Source: Grifola frondosa (Eukaryota; Basidiomycota; Agaricomycetes; Polyporales; Grifolaceae). Taken from it: a DNA stretch of 64,000 bases. Shown piece by piece: positions 45,861-57,454 of the stretch. Location: the NCBI GenBank assembly GCA_001683735.1, contig LUGG01000019.1, positions 124,001 to 188,000 of the forward strand, read 5' to 3'. The notes under the pieces were generated by a model. The model saw nothing but the letters and a program-made list of their open reading frames with translations. It made no database searches and was not told the DNA's origin. Every line of letters starts with the position of its first letter. The stretch's first letter is position 1. Made by a program: the position numbers and the translations under genes.

Positions 45861-47217
45861 GACTAATTAGGAGACGCGAGTGCTGTAAATGAGCAGAACG
45901 AACTTTGTGATTGCCGCCTGTGGAGAAAACGGAAGAGAAATGGTCAGTTTTCGATTTTGATGGGAACGAAGAGAAAAGGACGACGACATGGTAGGAAGGC
46001 GCGACGCAGGACTGGGGTGGGAGACGAAGGAGTGCCGAGAGAGAGTGGAGCTTGTTGATAAAGATGAGGAAGAGGAATGGAGGGAGGATGAGAGGAAGAG
46101 GACGAGTTGAAGGGATGCGGGGAAATGTCGGGGAAAGTGTCACCCACTTTCTCTTGATCTTGCTGTTTTCGGACGAATCCTTGGGAGTGTATCGTCGGAA
46201 GGGGGGGTGGACGAGGAGTGTTCTTTTTTTGTGCGTGCGGAGGGCATTGGGAGGAGGGTGGAGGATCAGGCTGAGGAGGGAAGTGGCGACTCGGGAAATG
46301 TGGATAACGGAGACGGTGGTGAGACAGAGCGAGAGACGAGAGCGCTGGTGCGGGGTAGTGCGGGTAAAGCAATCGAGTCGGAGACGTCGAAGAGAGCGTG
46401 ATTTTGAGGAGAATTGGATGTTTGGCTGTGGTCTATTTGTCCAATCCGGGCTGGGTTCTGCGTGCAGCCACCGAGAAATAAAATAATCTGCAACATGATA
46501 TCTGCGCATGATATCTACGTGATTCCTGCCCGATTCGTCCGTATCACAATCGACGCAACACGCGTGCCCGCATCGACTCCCATCTTCTCCTCCGCCTCAC
46601 CTCGCCGTCACGGGTCCCTTCCGGCACAATCCCGGCTTATCCCCACCTCTCCCACTGCCCTGCTCTCCGGATGCTTTCTCCTTTCCTAGTCTCGTCTGCC
46701 TCAATCAACAGACCTCCCATTCCATATGCAACGATCGCCTTCACATTGCTTCCATCCCGTCGTCTGATGCTACTACATCATACACACATACCCTCTATTA
46801 TATACTTGTCCCGCCAACATCCTCCCCGAATCGTCACACCATGCCAACACCGCAGCATGCCCATATGCAACGGACGTACACAACACCCCATTTTGCCTTC
46901 GCCGCCGCGGAACCACAGTCACGCACCGGCCATCGTCATACCCACGGATCCTCTTGTCGCGAGAAGCACCACTTCTTCTGCTGTTCCTCGACCACGTGAA
47001 CCTCCCGGCCAATCCGTCCGTCACTGCATGCCGGTTTGTCCTGCCCAAGGCCAAGACGAACCCCATCCTCGAGACGCTCCTCGTGGACACGCCCGTTCCC
47101 CATGACCGCCGTGTCGGCGTGCGCCGTGGCCAGTGACCTCCCCGAGACAAGGATAGCACCCCGCAAACGGTGTGCACCCTTCCATCGGAATCGCTCTGAT
47201 CACCCGCCCCGGCACTT
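45861..47217. other. Leader region of the Zn2Cys6 gene and intergenic DNA
   Basis: From about 45900 to 46450 the minus strand is strongly pyrimidine-rich (long CT-rich runs) and stays open for 230 codons without protein character. It probably carries the 5' leader and first exon of the zinc-cluster gene. 46500-47217 shows no gene and is the 3' flank of the PPR gene. Confidence 0.4.
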
Positions 47218-49932
47218 TTACACCCCCTCCTTCGGCGCCGCCTTCCCACCAGGCGCCGTCTTCGCGGCTGCCCGACGCAGCCGCAGGTCGAACGCCGTGT
47301 CCGTCCCCAGCTCCGACAGCATCACCCGCCCCTTGTCGTGGTCCAGCCAGTCCCGCGTGCAATGCTGCCGAATCTTCAGCGCGATCAGCGCCCGCGTCTT
47401 CGCCTGCGCAGCGTCCGCCCATTCCACCTTGTCCTTGATCAGCAGCCGCCAGAACCGGAATGCCATCACCGGGTCGTCCGCCCGCAGCGCCGCCACTACA
47501 CAGTCCCGCCCCATGTTCGTCGTCGGCACCAGCCCCGCGTCCAGCAAGGAGTGGATCAGGTCCTGCGCGTTGTCCAGGCTCGACCGGTCGCCCGCCTGTC
47601 CCTCCGTGTCCATCGTGATCGTCGCACGCAACAGCGAACCCATCGTTTTGAATGAGAGCGCCGTCACCCCGGCTTCCCGCGCCTTGCGCATGAGAGACGA
47701 CACCAGTGGAACGTCGCCGTGTATGATCGCCCAGTGGATAACCGTCCCGAATGATACCGCGTCGGGCTGCAGCCTGTTCTTGTGCATGCGCTCGAGCATC
47801 AGCGCACCGTCAGCAGGGTTGTGCTTCGCCACGGCCGACAGCGCGACATTAACATCATGTAAATCCGGCGTCATAAACTTGTCCTTCATAATACGAAACA
47901 CCTTGAAGCCCAGCGTGTTCTTCCCGAGCACGAACGCAGCGCGCGCGAGCGCGTTCAACTCGAAATGCGTGGCAGACTTCATCGGGCGGCGGCTCGCATA
48001 GAACGCAGAAAGCACCCGCTCGGCAAATGCTCGGAAGTCTTCGATTTTGGCCTGCAGGGCCGCAGGGTGCGACAGCGCTTCCTCGCCTTCCCCTTCCCCT
48101 TCCTCTTCGCCCCCTTCCATTGCTCCCGACGCGAACGCATCAGAAGCCGACGACATTTGCGGCTCCGCATCCTCGTGTGGGGCCTGGGGCATCAGATGCG
48201 GGGTAACCAGCGGCAGCAGCGTCCCTGTCCGCACCCAGCCCCTCTACATGGTCACCGGGCTCCTCACGGCGCACGCTGTTTCTCCGCACAGCTCCCGCGG
48301 GCAGCTCCACAGACAGGTTCGGGTGCGGGTGCGCGAGCGCCCACTCCGCGCGCTGCGCCATGTGCGTGAACAGGCTCACGAGGCGCAGCATCGTCGCCGC
48401 GTTCCCAACGACCACGACCGCGTTCACGCCCGCCGCGTAGCGCTCCCACAGCGCACGCGCCTGCGTCGCGAACCCGAGCTGCGCGACCGCCGCGACGAAT
48501 GGCGCGCGCGCGTGCAGCGACACCGGCGCGTTCTCGTCCACGACGTGCTTCGCGAGCACGCGCGCGAGGTGCACGTTCTTTGCGCTCTCCTGCAGGTGCT
48601 GCATGAGCCACAGCAGAGGCGGCCCGCGTGGCGGCAGATACGGGTGGCGCGCGACGACCGCGTCCGCGCGGGCGGCAGCGTACACGGCCTGCGCGAGCTC
48701 CGGTGCGCGCGCGCGCTGTGCGGCGGCGTAGAACTCCTGCAGCAGCGTGTCGGGAAGCCGGTAAGTGGGTGCATAGTTCATGAGCTGGATGAGGACCGAC
48801 GCGCAGTTCGTGAGGTCCGGGTCCGAGGGCACCTCGAGCAGCGCGTACGCCCAGTGCGCGGCGAGCTCGCCGAACGGGCGCGAGATGTCCTTCGCGGCGG
48901 CGAGGGCGGGAATGAGCAGGAAGGACGCGCGCTGGAACCAGCCCCAGAGCATGCACGTGCGCACGAGCGTCGAGAGCACGATGTAGGAGAAGTCGCGCGA
49001 CTTGAGGTCCGTGCGGCGGATGGCCTCGGGGTGGATGTACTTGCGCTTGACCAGTGCTGAGAATGTGTCCGAGGCGACTTGCTGTCGCCCGAGCAGCGCG
49101 AGCCGGCGCACGATCACGAAGAGAGGCCAGAGGAACGCGGGGATGTCTTCGCCTTCTTGTAATGGCGATGCAGGGTCCTTTGGGGGCGCCTCGTGTTTGC
49201 TCAGCATCTCCGTGAGGAGCTGGGAGAGAAGCTCATAGAGTGGCCCGTCCAATTCATCATCTGGAGGGTAGTTTGTGATCGCCCTGACTATGTTCACCCT
49301 GTCGTCGTGGTCGACGAAGCGCAGTTGGTCGGTGTCTTGCAGCGTCTGCAGGAGGGACAGCACCTGTGCCTTAGAGATGCACCGGCGCTTTTTGAGTGAC
49401 TTCAGGATCTTCACGGAGGGCATCCGCCCGCGCTTGTGGTAGCTGGTCCTGCACACAAGGATAGCATGCTGCACGAACAGATCAAGGTCCTGCTCAGAGG
49501 CGCCGTCGCGGAAAGCCGTATTGAACGCCTTCTCGAACATCTCTATAGGCATGCGTTTGACGGCTATTTTGGATAGCGAGTGCAGTATGCGGTAGTTACC
49601 CACGGGTCAGAATCGAACTGCTCGTATGCTTTCAGCCTGATCTCCTGATTTCCTTGAGGGCCTGGCACGGGCCCGGCCACAGATACAGGCGTAGAGGTAG
49701 AGGCACGTTGTTCCTCAAAACTGTCCGGTGCGTCCGCAGATAGTTCCGGGGGCTGGGGAGGAGAGGGAACTGCCTGCTCACCATCCTCCGGCGGCGGCAC
49801 ATGTATGGTTCGCACATTGCCCCGAGCGGGCGAGTCGCGCAGACGGTCTGCAAATAGACGGTGGTTAACGAAGGATGTCGACGAACGTTGTAATGCGACT
49901 GCTCGAAGCAACTGGTGCCGACAAATCAACAT
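47218..49932 (-). CDS. Mitochondrial PPR-like protein
   Basis: A long intronless helical-repeat protein of about 900 aa. ATG 49932 gives an Arg/Ser/Ala-rich start (MLICRHQLLRAVALQRSS) typical of a mitochondrial presequence. The C-terminal third has PPR-type pairs such as FKVFRIMKDKFMTPDLHDVN, GALMLERMHKNRLQPDAVSF and DVPLVSSLMRKAREAG. The middle (FRDGASEQDLDLFVQHAIL, FVAAVAQLGFATQARALW) is a more diverged helical array. Such proteins bind organelle RNA, and here a role in mitochondrial expression is inferred. A frame break at 49604-49606 (CCC, one base needed) joins the presequence to GNYRILHSLSKIAVK. Another change lies in the acidic, variable linker at 48140-48240. Stop is at 47218-47220. 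Confidence 0.72.
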
Positions 49933-52502
49933 ATATTCAGCTGCGGGTGTGAGCGATCAATTACGCGTCATGCGGGCGCGATAAAGCAACACACGCACCT
50001 CATACCGCGATCCCACCGAACTTTTAGTGAATCTCGACGTGCAGGCACTCCCTTCACGGCCTGGACCAACGAGCAGAGCGAACAAACTTTTTTTGAGACA
50101 GCTGTCACGAGCGTTGAGAACACGCGTACGGCCGTGACGCGCGTGAGGATCCGTCACGGCGTCGGAGATGTCACAATCCGTGACATCCCGGGTTGACCCG
50201 CCACAAGGGCTGCCCCTACCAGGAATGTTCAAGCAAAACCTAGCGGCACGAACCAGAGATCTGCTGGAAAAGCCATAAATTGCGCAACGCTACATTGGTG
50301 CTATTTTCTTCGCTCTGGTGGTTTTTTTTTGAAACTTTGAATTGCAGGCCAAGGCGTTGAGCCGTCGGAGACGCTTCTCCGCGCTAGCAGACACTCAGGC
50401 TGTCTCAGCGGCTTTCTGATCTGCAGGCACTTTGGAAGGATCTTAGATCCACGAGAACGTCAATTTCACCGCGTTGTTTGCGCATTCGAGATAAATTCTC
50501 GGGAATTGTGAAGTCATGGTTCTCTTGTGATTGCTCGCTTTCAATGCATTATTGCAGCCGGAGAACTTAGAGGTGAGTTTATTTCTCGCGCCTTCGATGT
50601 TGAAAATAATCAAACGCCGCCGCTTCGTTTTGGCAGGCCTAACTATTTGGGCTAGCTCGTGAAGCTCCCTCGCAATATATGAGGATACATGGGAAAGCCA
50701 CAGCGCATAGTGATTGTTGCCTCCGAATGCGAGTGCATTGTTCTGCATTCGAGGTGGATACTATCGACTCCGGAGAATGTGCGTGATGGCTGGCTTGGGA
50801 TATAAGAAGTGCAGTCAGAATTGTTCTTCCCTGGATGGTCTCAGCCGCTGTCTGCACGGATCACGTTCATCCTCACTTGACTGTCCCCATTGGTCATCTC
50901 CCTCTGATGGTTCCGTTCAATGACCCCCTTAGGCTTCATTGAGAAGATCTCGGCCCCGCGGTCAGACTGCCCTGCCAGAGTGAGTTCTTGCCGTGTCCGG
51001 GTGATATTCGGCATCACCTTGGTTAGTTAACGGAAGCACAAGTTCAGGCAATTTCCTCTCAGTTTTTCCCTGCGCTTCTTTGGACTGAATGGAGAGAACG
51101 ACGCCGTCGCCGCTTCTCTTGATGGTGCCCGTTCTGGAAGCGCACGTCTAGCTCGCGCTAACCGCTTTAAGTCCAGTAGTTTCCCGTGCACCCAGAAATT
51201 GGAGACTCGTCAAGCGCACCATGCCGTCCTGAGCTAGGACATACGGGGCAGCCTAATTTTCCGCAAGGTTGCGAGTTTACGCGCGAAGCCAACCTTCCGC
51301 TCATCGGGTGCAGTCTAACTCACGACGGACTGATCTCACGGAGATCAATGTGCTCTATCTTTAGGGTTCGTAATGAAATCTCGATACGTCGGACTCTTCC
51401 CACTCATACGCTCAAACCTTGGATATTTCCTTGTCTCCAGCGACATCTCATCGGTCATCTGCAACATAGTGAGACCATATACCTCGGCCTTACTACTCGG
51501 GAAAATGTGCGATTATCTTTAGTTCGCGATAATCCTAGGGTGATTGCCGTACATGTTTTGAATAGACGTGCATTCGGGGATATTCATGGACGCTGTGACC
51601 ATTTGCGGTTCAATTCAGTCCAATTTATCCGCCAAAAAACCTTGAATGTCTTGCACTGCAGCGGCACGCATCGAAGGACGCGAATGACTAGGACAAGCAC
51701 CCTAGATCCGTGGTCTCGGTCTTCCGCGTAGTCCTACGGATGCTTGCCGCTATATTGACATTTAGACTGCCTCCAAAATATGTGTTTATATCTGAATTCA
51801 AGGCACATTTGAGCGCGTTCTTAACGATCATTGTAAAGCTTGTTCGAACTCCCGAGCGTAGTCAGCCGGGGACCTTTGTCAATTCGCCTCAGAAATCAGC
51901 TCAATCTATCAGAGATGTCGTCGTTTGATAGCACCCGTTAATCCCTTGTTTTTTCCTTGTAATTGTAAGTATGCGCCTCTTTTTTATTATTATGTCCTCT
52001 GTGCACAGTAGCACTCTGGGCTCGAGTTGCTGGTAGAGAGCTATACCCAAAATGGAAGGTGTTGTCGTTGGCGGAGCACGTGCAGCACGCGGAAGCTGCG
52101 AGTCGCAAGTCGCGCTGTGAGGACGTTCTCCGCCACGGTCTTCAGCTAAATTGCACGCTTAGGTCTTCCACACCTATTGGAGAACACATCGCTCGTTGGC
52201 TTGTCACACACTTGATCACCTGTTTCGGTGCCAAAACCCTCCAATCAAGGAGAAACCACTCTGGAAACACGCTCAGGTTGCTTAGCTGGCACGTTACTTC
52301 CCGTACGTCTTTCTGCAATTGACACCGAAGGTTTCTCGTCATTGAGCTTTCCATAAGCTCAAATCGCCTCCCTTGTTCTTTCAAACGCCCTCGGACCGCT
52401 CAGCATTTGCCAAGGTGATCGCGGAAACAATCTCGCAGAGGCCTGAATATCGCCCAGCCGGCAGCTTTACCGCTCGATATTGTCTTTGTACTCAAAACAG
52501 CC
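49933..52502. other. Longest gene-poor stretch (2.6 kb)
   Basis: No gene, tRNA or repeat recognised on either strand. A plus-strand frame of 181 codons at 51186-51731 has no protein-family character and no splice support. Part of the region must hold promoters for the PPR gene (left) and GRASP gene (right). Confidence 0.5.
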
Positions 52503-53924
52503 ATGGGCGCAGGTCAATCTACTGCTTCGCAAGCTCCTCCTCGTGCGCTCCATGTTCTACGTGTTACACCCGCCTCCCCTGCCTCCCAAACCAATATTGA
52601 ACCCTTCTTCGATTTCGTGGTGGGGTTCAAGGGTGATTCCTTCTCCTCGAATAACAATATCGACGCTTCGGAATTGGAGAAGATCGTAGAGAGCCACGAG
52701 GGGCGAACGCTGAACCTACTTGTCTGGAACAGCAAGAGCCAGGATGCGCGAGGTGCGCATGTCCCCCAGTTGTCATTATGTCGTAACGTCTCACGAAAGC
52801 GGCTGCTCCTCAGTGGTGCCTATCGTCCCTTCCAGGGATTGGTCTTCACCGCATTCGAATACACCGGATCCACAAGAGCCCGAGGCGATCGCAAACCTTC
52901 CTTGCTCGGTCTGAGCATGCGCATGTGCGAGCCGGAGTTCGCGCTCGACAATGTCTGGCATGTTCTCGACGTTCTCGAGGGCAGCCCCGCGGAGAGTGCG
53001 GGCTTGGTACCGTATGGCGACTGGATCATTGGCTGGTCTGGCGGTGTTCTGAGTTCAGAGGGCGACTTCTACGACGTCGTAGAAGCGGTGAGTGCATTGC
53101 ATTTACGACACCCTGATGCTCCTCCGCCCTTCTCACTGGATATTTTAGCATATTGAGAAACCGCTGCGCGTTTACGTATATTCTTATGACTTCGAGTAAG
53201 CATATCTCCATCAAGCTTCTTGGACACCTCTCAATCTGTCATTCCAGCACCATCAGAGAAGTCGTCTTGGTGCCTAACCGGCAGTGGGGCGGAGAAGGGC
53301 TACTGGGCTGTGTATTTGGGTACGTCCTTATCGAACTCGCTTGTTCTCCGATATTTCAACGGTGCACATAGTTTCGGTCTCATACACCGCATTCCCCCAC
53401 TCCCAGCGGACCGCGAACCGGGAGCCGTGCCCCCGGAGCTCGCGCAAGACGCTGACGAGCTCGAGGAGCAGCAGCTCTTCGTACCTGCCGACCTCCCCGG
53501 GGAGACCCCAGAGCAGATCGAAGAGCGCATGCGCTGGGAGCATGAAGAGTGGGAGCGCGAGCAGTCGTATGGCAGGAATTACGTCCACAACCATGATCCT
53601 GCTTATCAGACGTCTTCCACCTACTTTACGGAGGCCAGGCATGCACATGGCGATCACCCATCAAGCATTCACCGTCCAGAAGAGGCAGGGGATGAACACG
53701 GTCATGCCCACGGCCACAGCCACAACCATAGCCACAACGATGACCACGAGCATGGCCATGACCATGATCATGAGCATGAACGCGAACACAGGCACGAGCA
53801 CATAACCACATCACCGCCGCCTCCAGGCCCCGCAGTTCCCATCCGGTCCGCGTCGCTCACGTCGCTGCGTGCCGCAACGCCAACCCAGGCGCGGCCCCTT
53901 AGTGGATACATGAACGGTGATTAA
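52503..53924 (+). CDS. GRASP/Grh1-like Golgi reassembly stacking protein with His-rich tail
   Basis: A peripheral Golgi protein. ATG at 52503 gives MGAGQS, a good N-myristoylation start (Gly2). The two GRASP PDZ-like domains are FFDFVVGFKGDSFSSNN through VVPIVPSRDW, and MCEPEFALDNVWHVLDVLEG through GDWIIGWSGG and RVYVYSYDFD. REVVLVPNRQWGGEGLLGC and LIHRIPPLP complete the fold. Four GT-AG introns join in frame. A frame slip at AAA (52893-52895) just before SLLGLSM needs one added A. After the domains come an acidic linker and a His/Asp/Glu/Asn-rich tract (53691-53802), then a Ser/Pro/Thr tail ending SGYMNGD with TAA at 53922-53924. A long open frame continues just beyond in other frames. Whether it belongs to this gene is unclear. 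Confidence 0.88.
53691..53802 (+). repeat. Histidine-rich coding repeat in the GRASP tail
   Basis: A run of CAC/CAT alternating with Gly, Asn, Asp and Glu codons (GHAHGHSHNHSHNDDHEHG and onward) encodes more than a dozen histidines. It may bind Zn2+ or Ni2+ or be a polar spacer. Such tracts also expand by slippage. Confidence 0.7.
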
Positions 53925-54610
53925 TTTCGTCGCGCCAATCCTGAACGTATGCGCGCACTCAACTCCTTCGTGCATAAGGTCTCGGCATGGGCTCGCGCAC
54001 GCCCGCGTGGGAGACCCGGGGGTCGGGAGCGGAGTTGGCAATGCGAGCACAAGCACCCTCGATGCGGGCGATCGCGGTGCAGCGGCTGTGCTGCGGGGCG
54101 GGGATAGAAGAGAAGCGGGGGATGGAAATGGAACGGCGGACGACGCCGATCGCGATGGCACAGTGAGCGTCGCCGGCACGGACGCGACGGAGACGACAGA
54201 CATGGGCAGTGAGGCCTCGCAGGGCAGCCTCACAAGCGTGGACTAGGAGCGGAGATCGCGTATCGCGCCTGTGACCGGGTACGCATGGTCGATCACACTG
54301 CGAGCTTCTACTGTTTGCATGTCCTCGTTGCACTGTGTATTCTGATGCATTACATTCAGCAGATGAGGTAGTTCCCAATCATGCTATTTTATCACACTTG
54401 GCTGTGAGATGATCATGCGCTCTAGGGTACAGCCTCGGAACGCGCGGGCGTTCGCATATTCATAATGGTCTCACTGCAACACTGTATTGAATTTCCATGT
54501 GAATATCCACCTTAATGAAACTGTAAGGGCGATATCCGTCCAAGATATGAATCCAGCATGCTGTCGAAGACGTACAAATGTCGAACACGCGCCACAGAAT
54601 TCATCGAACT
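53925..54610. other. Region after GRASP
   Basis: GC-rich plus-strand frames to 54246 (Thr/Ala/Asp-rich, ending in a stop at 54246) could be an extra GRASP exon or chance. 54247-54610 is the 3' flank of the MATH-BTB gene. Confidence 0.35.
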
Positions 54611-57288
54611 TCAAACCTCCCCGGCGAGAACGTCTTTCTTCTCTCCACCAGCTGACTCGACATTTTGAGGCTTGAACTCTAAGTTCTGAGCGATCGCCGG
54701 CCACACTGGCGCATGATCCAGCGTAGATTAGTACTCGCTCGCGACGATAACGCGCCAGTGATGGCGGCAGCAAAGATGGCAGAACTTACCATCTTCGAAG
54801 CCCGGGTGTCGCCCGAGTCTGATTTGCTGCCAGACATTGCGCATCGCGTCGGATGTGCGGATGGCGGCCCAGTTCTCAAGGAAAAAGCGGACTTGGACCT
54901 GAAGAAATCCACAACGAGATCACGATGAGCATCTCTTAAATTAGCCGAGATATTTTTGACGGTCTTCCATGCGAGTAGCACAAGCCGTTCTCACTCACCT
55001 TACGGACATCCTCGAAAGCGGAAGAGAATGTGGAAAACACTTCGTATGCCACATTGTTGACCGTCAGCGACTTGGTAATGTGTAGGAATGCTCGTTCTTT
55101 CAGCTCCTGCAAATCTAGTTCTATGACGCAGCGTGAATAAAGTTCATTTTCCGGGCATGAAAAAATAGAGCGTGGAAAAATTGGAGTGAATAGAATGATC
55201 GTCCTACGCACTGTCAGCGAGCCTGTACACAGACTTGGCAGAGGGTGGCCGTAGCCTTCCAGGGTTGTTTCTCTCCCACCCTTCGATCCACTCTCGCCGT
55301 GTGAAAGGCCCTGTAGATGTCAAAGCCACGGTCTCAGGTTGCTGCTGACTCGACCGCATTCCGTTCTGTGCTTGGCTTTCCGATGCAATGACCGGTGGTG
55401 TGGACACCACAGGTATCACCTTTACAGGCGTGGGAAGTGCAGACGACGTGAGGAACGACGACGATAGCGGTGCAAACACAATGGTGTCCGTGTAAATCTG
55501 GAAGGAGAAATAAATCAAAAATCATGGATTGCCCACGAGTACTGGAACCGACATAGTAGAGGACTGCACGATAAGTGGTGTAGGCAACATCGCGGACGAC
55601 AACCCGCGCTTTCTTGGGTCCAGGCACCTCCTCCTGCGGCAATATGCTGGCAGATGCGACGGGACGCCTTTCTGGAGACCTCTCGAGAGTGCGTTCTGTA
55701 CTCCTGGGTGTGGAGGGGTGAGACAGCTTGGGGCGTACATTGCGTTCAGTCTCATGCAGCTGGCGCTCTGAGAAAGGCTCCGTTGTGCCGTCGTTTCCGG
55801 ACGTGGACAGCCATGATTCTGTGGGCGCACCCCCTACGCAAGCGCGGGACCCTTCAGTTACATCCCGGGGTTTATCACGGACAGATTCATCGTCGAGGAC
55901 CATAGGATCATCATCATCATCCTCTATGTCAGAATCGTCAAATTCACGTCCCGCGTCGACAGCATCGACACCGTCGGGTGACTCTACACCGACGCTCCCG
56001 CTAGAAACATCAATTGTGGGTTGGTCTGAGGAAGCCTCTGCGAAACCCGAACCAAACACTGTATCATTAAATTAATATTCAAGGTTCCGTGATATCGGTT
56101 CAAGGATTTGATAGCGACTCACTAGTATCGAAATATTCCACGCGCCTCAGTAACCTCCTGGCAGCGTAAATCCGCTTGGGACTGCCACATCGCCTTGGAA
56201 TGACGAACTCCACATCGGAGTATATAGCGCTAGAGGTTGTCGAGCAATTAGTATGTTCCAACTTGCAGATCGTTCTACGCACTCGTCCAAGAGGCCTCCA
56301 ATGGAATTCAGCAGATCGGTGGGCACGGGACGACGGGGTATGGAAGGTGTAGGGACAGGGACAGAGGGGAGGTGATTGTACAAATAATAAGGAAGGCATC
56401 TTGTTGCCTCACGTTATTTGGTTGGTAGTATACAGTGTCACGACGAGCAAATTGGCACCCCAATTTTGGGCCTGCAGAATAGTGAGCACTGCGACATTGT
56501 TATTGTATACCGCATACGCCGCGTACCCCAGGGTAGAAGAATGAGTGGTCATGCGCTTCCTTGGAGGCGAATAGAACAGTTTTCTGCAAGCTGCTCCAGC
56601 TCGTTATTCAGGCGTCGCAATCGGCATGGAAAATATGCTTACTTTCTGATCTCAAAGCTGAAATTAAAAAGCCCTGCACGAGACCATCTACTCTCATAAT
56701 GAGCGAAATGTCCGGAAGATATAATCCAATCATCCTACATACTTGCCATTGACAACATTTTCCTTTTCTTCCGCTGTGGGCTGAAAAATGGATCAAAATG
56801 AGTGGTTGCGCAAAACGCGGGTGACTGAAAGACCTCACGGACCTCACACGATAGGTACAGGCTCACAAAAAAATGTCCTTCCGAACTGGCACTTCCAGAG
56901 TTTGCGTAGAACAGTACCTATGAACCTATCAGGACTTATTGCAGTCATCATCATGGTGTCGCCGACCTGCCAACGACCGTCTCCAAATTTCACAGACTTA
57001 GTAACTTTAGACTTTGCATCACCTTTGCTTCACATTCAATAAGATCAGGATGTATCTTTCAACAAAACAGCCCCATAGAACTCACCTGGAGTCAAAGATA
57101 CTTTTCAAATCGCGCAAATTCCACTCAAATCTACTTGTTACACTCTCCTGAGAATCAGACGTGGGGATATCCTCCGCTAAGACCATGACAAACGAAGCTA
57201 TGATTGCAGTAAGCACTACGTAGCACTCTGTAAGTGATATTGAAAAGCCTACACCCACTTTACGGTAGGTTACAGTACTGTTGAACAT
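54611..57288 (-). CDS. MATH-BTB protein, likely Cullin-3 adaptor
   Basis: From ATG 57288 the N-terminus reaches the MATH domain: SRFEWNLRDLKSIFDS, KVTKSVKFGDGRWQ, VLFYANSGS, SLYLSCE, FNFSFEIR, EAHDHSF, then AQNWG and QFARRDTVYYQ with DAFLIICTIT. After a proline linker the BTB fold follows: IYSDVEFVIPRR, RIYAARRLLRRVEYFDTMF and GSGFAEAS, an acidic insert, YTDTIVFAPLSSSF, SAKSVYRLADS, and LDLQELKERAFLHI. The end is FFLENWAAIRTSDAMRNVWQ and VWPAIAQNLEFKPQN, with TGA at 54611-54613. Such proteins present substrates to Cul3 ligases. Family proteins are common in agaricomycetes. A GGGG/CCCC run at 56458-56461 is one base short, and another slip lies near 56270. About ten introns. Confidence 0.82.
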
Positions 57289-57454
57289 TTATAGCACGAC
57301 GAGACGACGATCGCGATCAACTTACACGCGCATGTGCTCTGCACGTGCATCAACGCGTCTGCAAATGTTACAACGAATGCCAGTACAAGATTAAAATGTA
57401 CACAAACATAGCACTATGACAGTCTACCCTATCCCCCTGATATACAACTGACCA

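Noticed and set aside
45820..46509. Long minus-strand open frame upstream of the zinc cluster as an N-terminal extension
   Set aside because: Its pyrimidine-rich composition gives Pro/Ser/Leu-biased nonsense, and it does not match the frame of the zinc-finger cysteines.
47036..48369. Long plus-strand open frames opposite the PPR gene
   Set aside because: They are antisense shadows of a GC-rich coding region, while the minus strand shows PPR repeats and a presequence.
49590..49635. tRNA-like TTCGA box
   Set aside because: It lies within the PPR coding sequence and has no matching A-box or cloverleaf stems.
51186..51731. 181-codon open frame in the large gene-poor gap
   Set aside because: No domain, no codon or composition signal and no splice context. 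It looks like a chance open frame.
53917..54246. Separate gene or extra GRASP exon after the GRASP stop
   Set aside because: It begins without an ATG in a GC-rich region where long chance frames are common. It would need a two-base shift or a weak donor, so it is not called.
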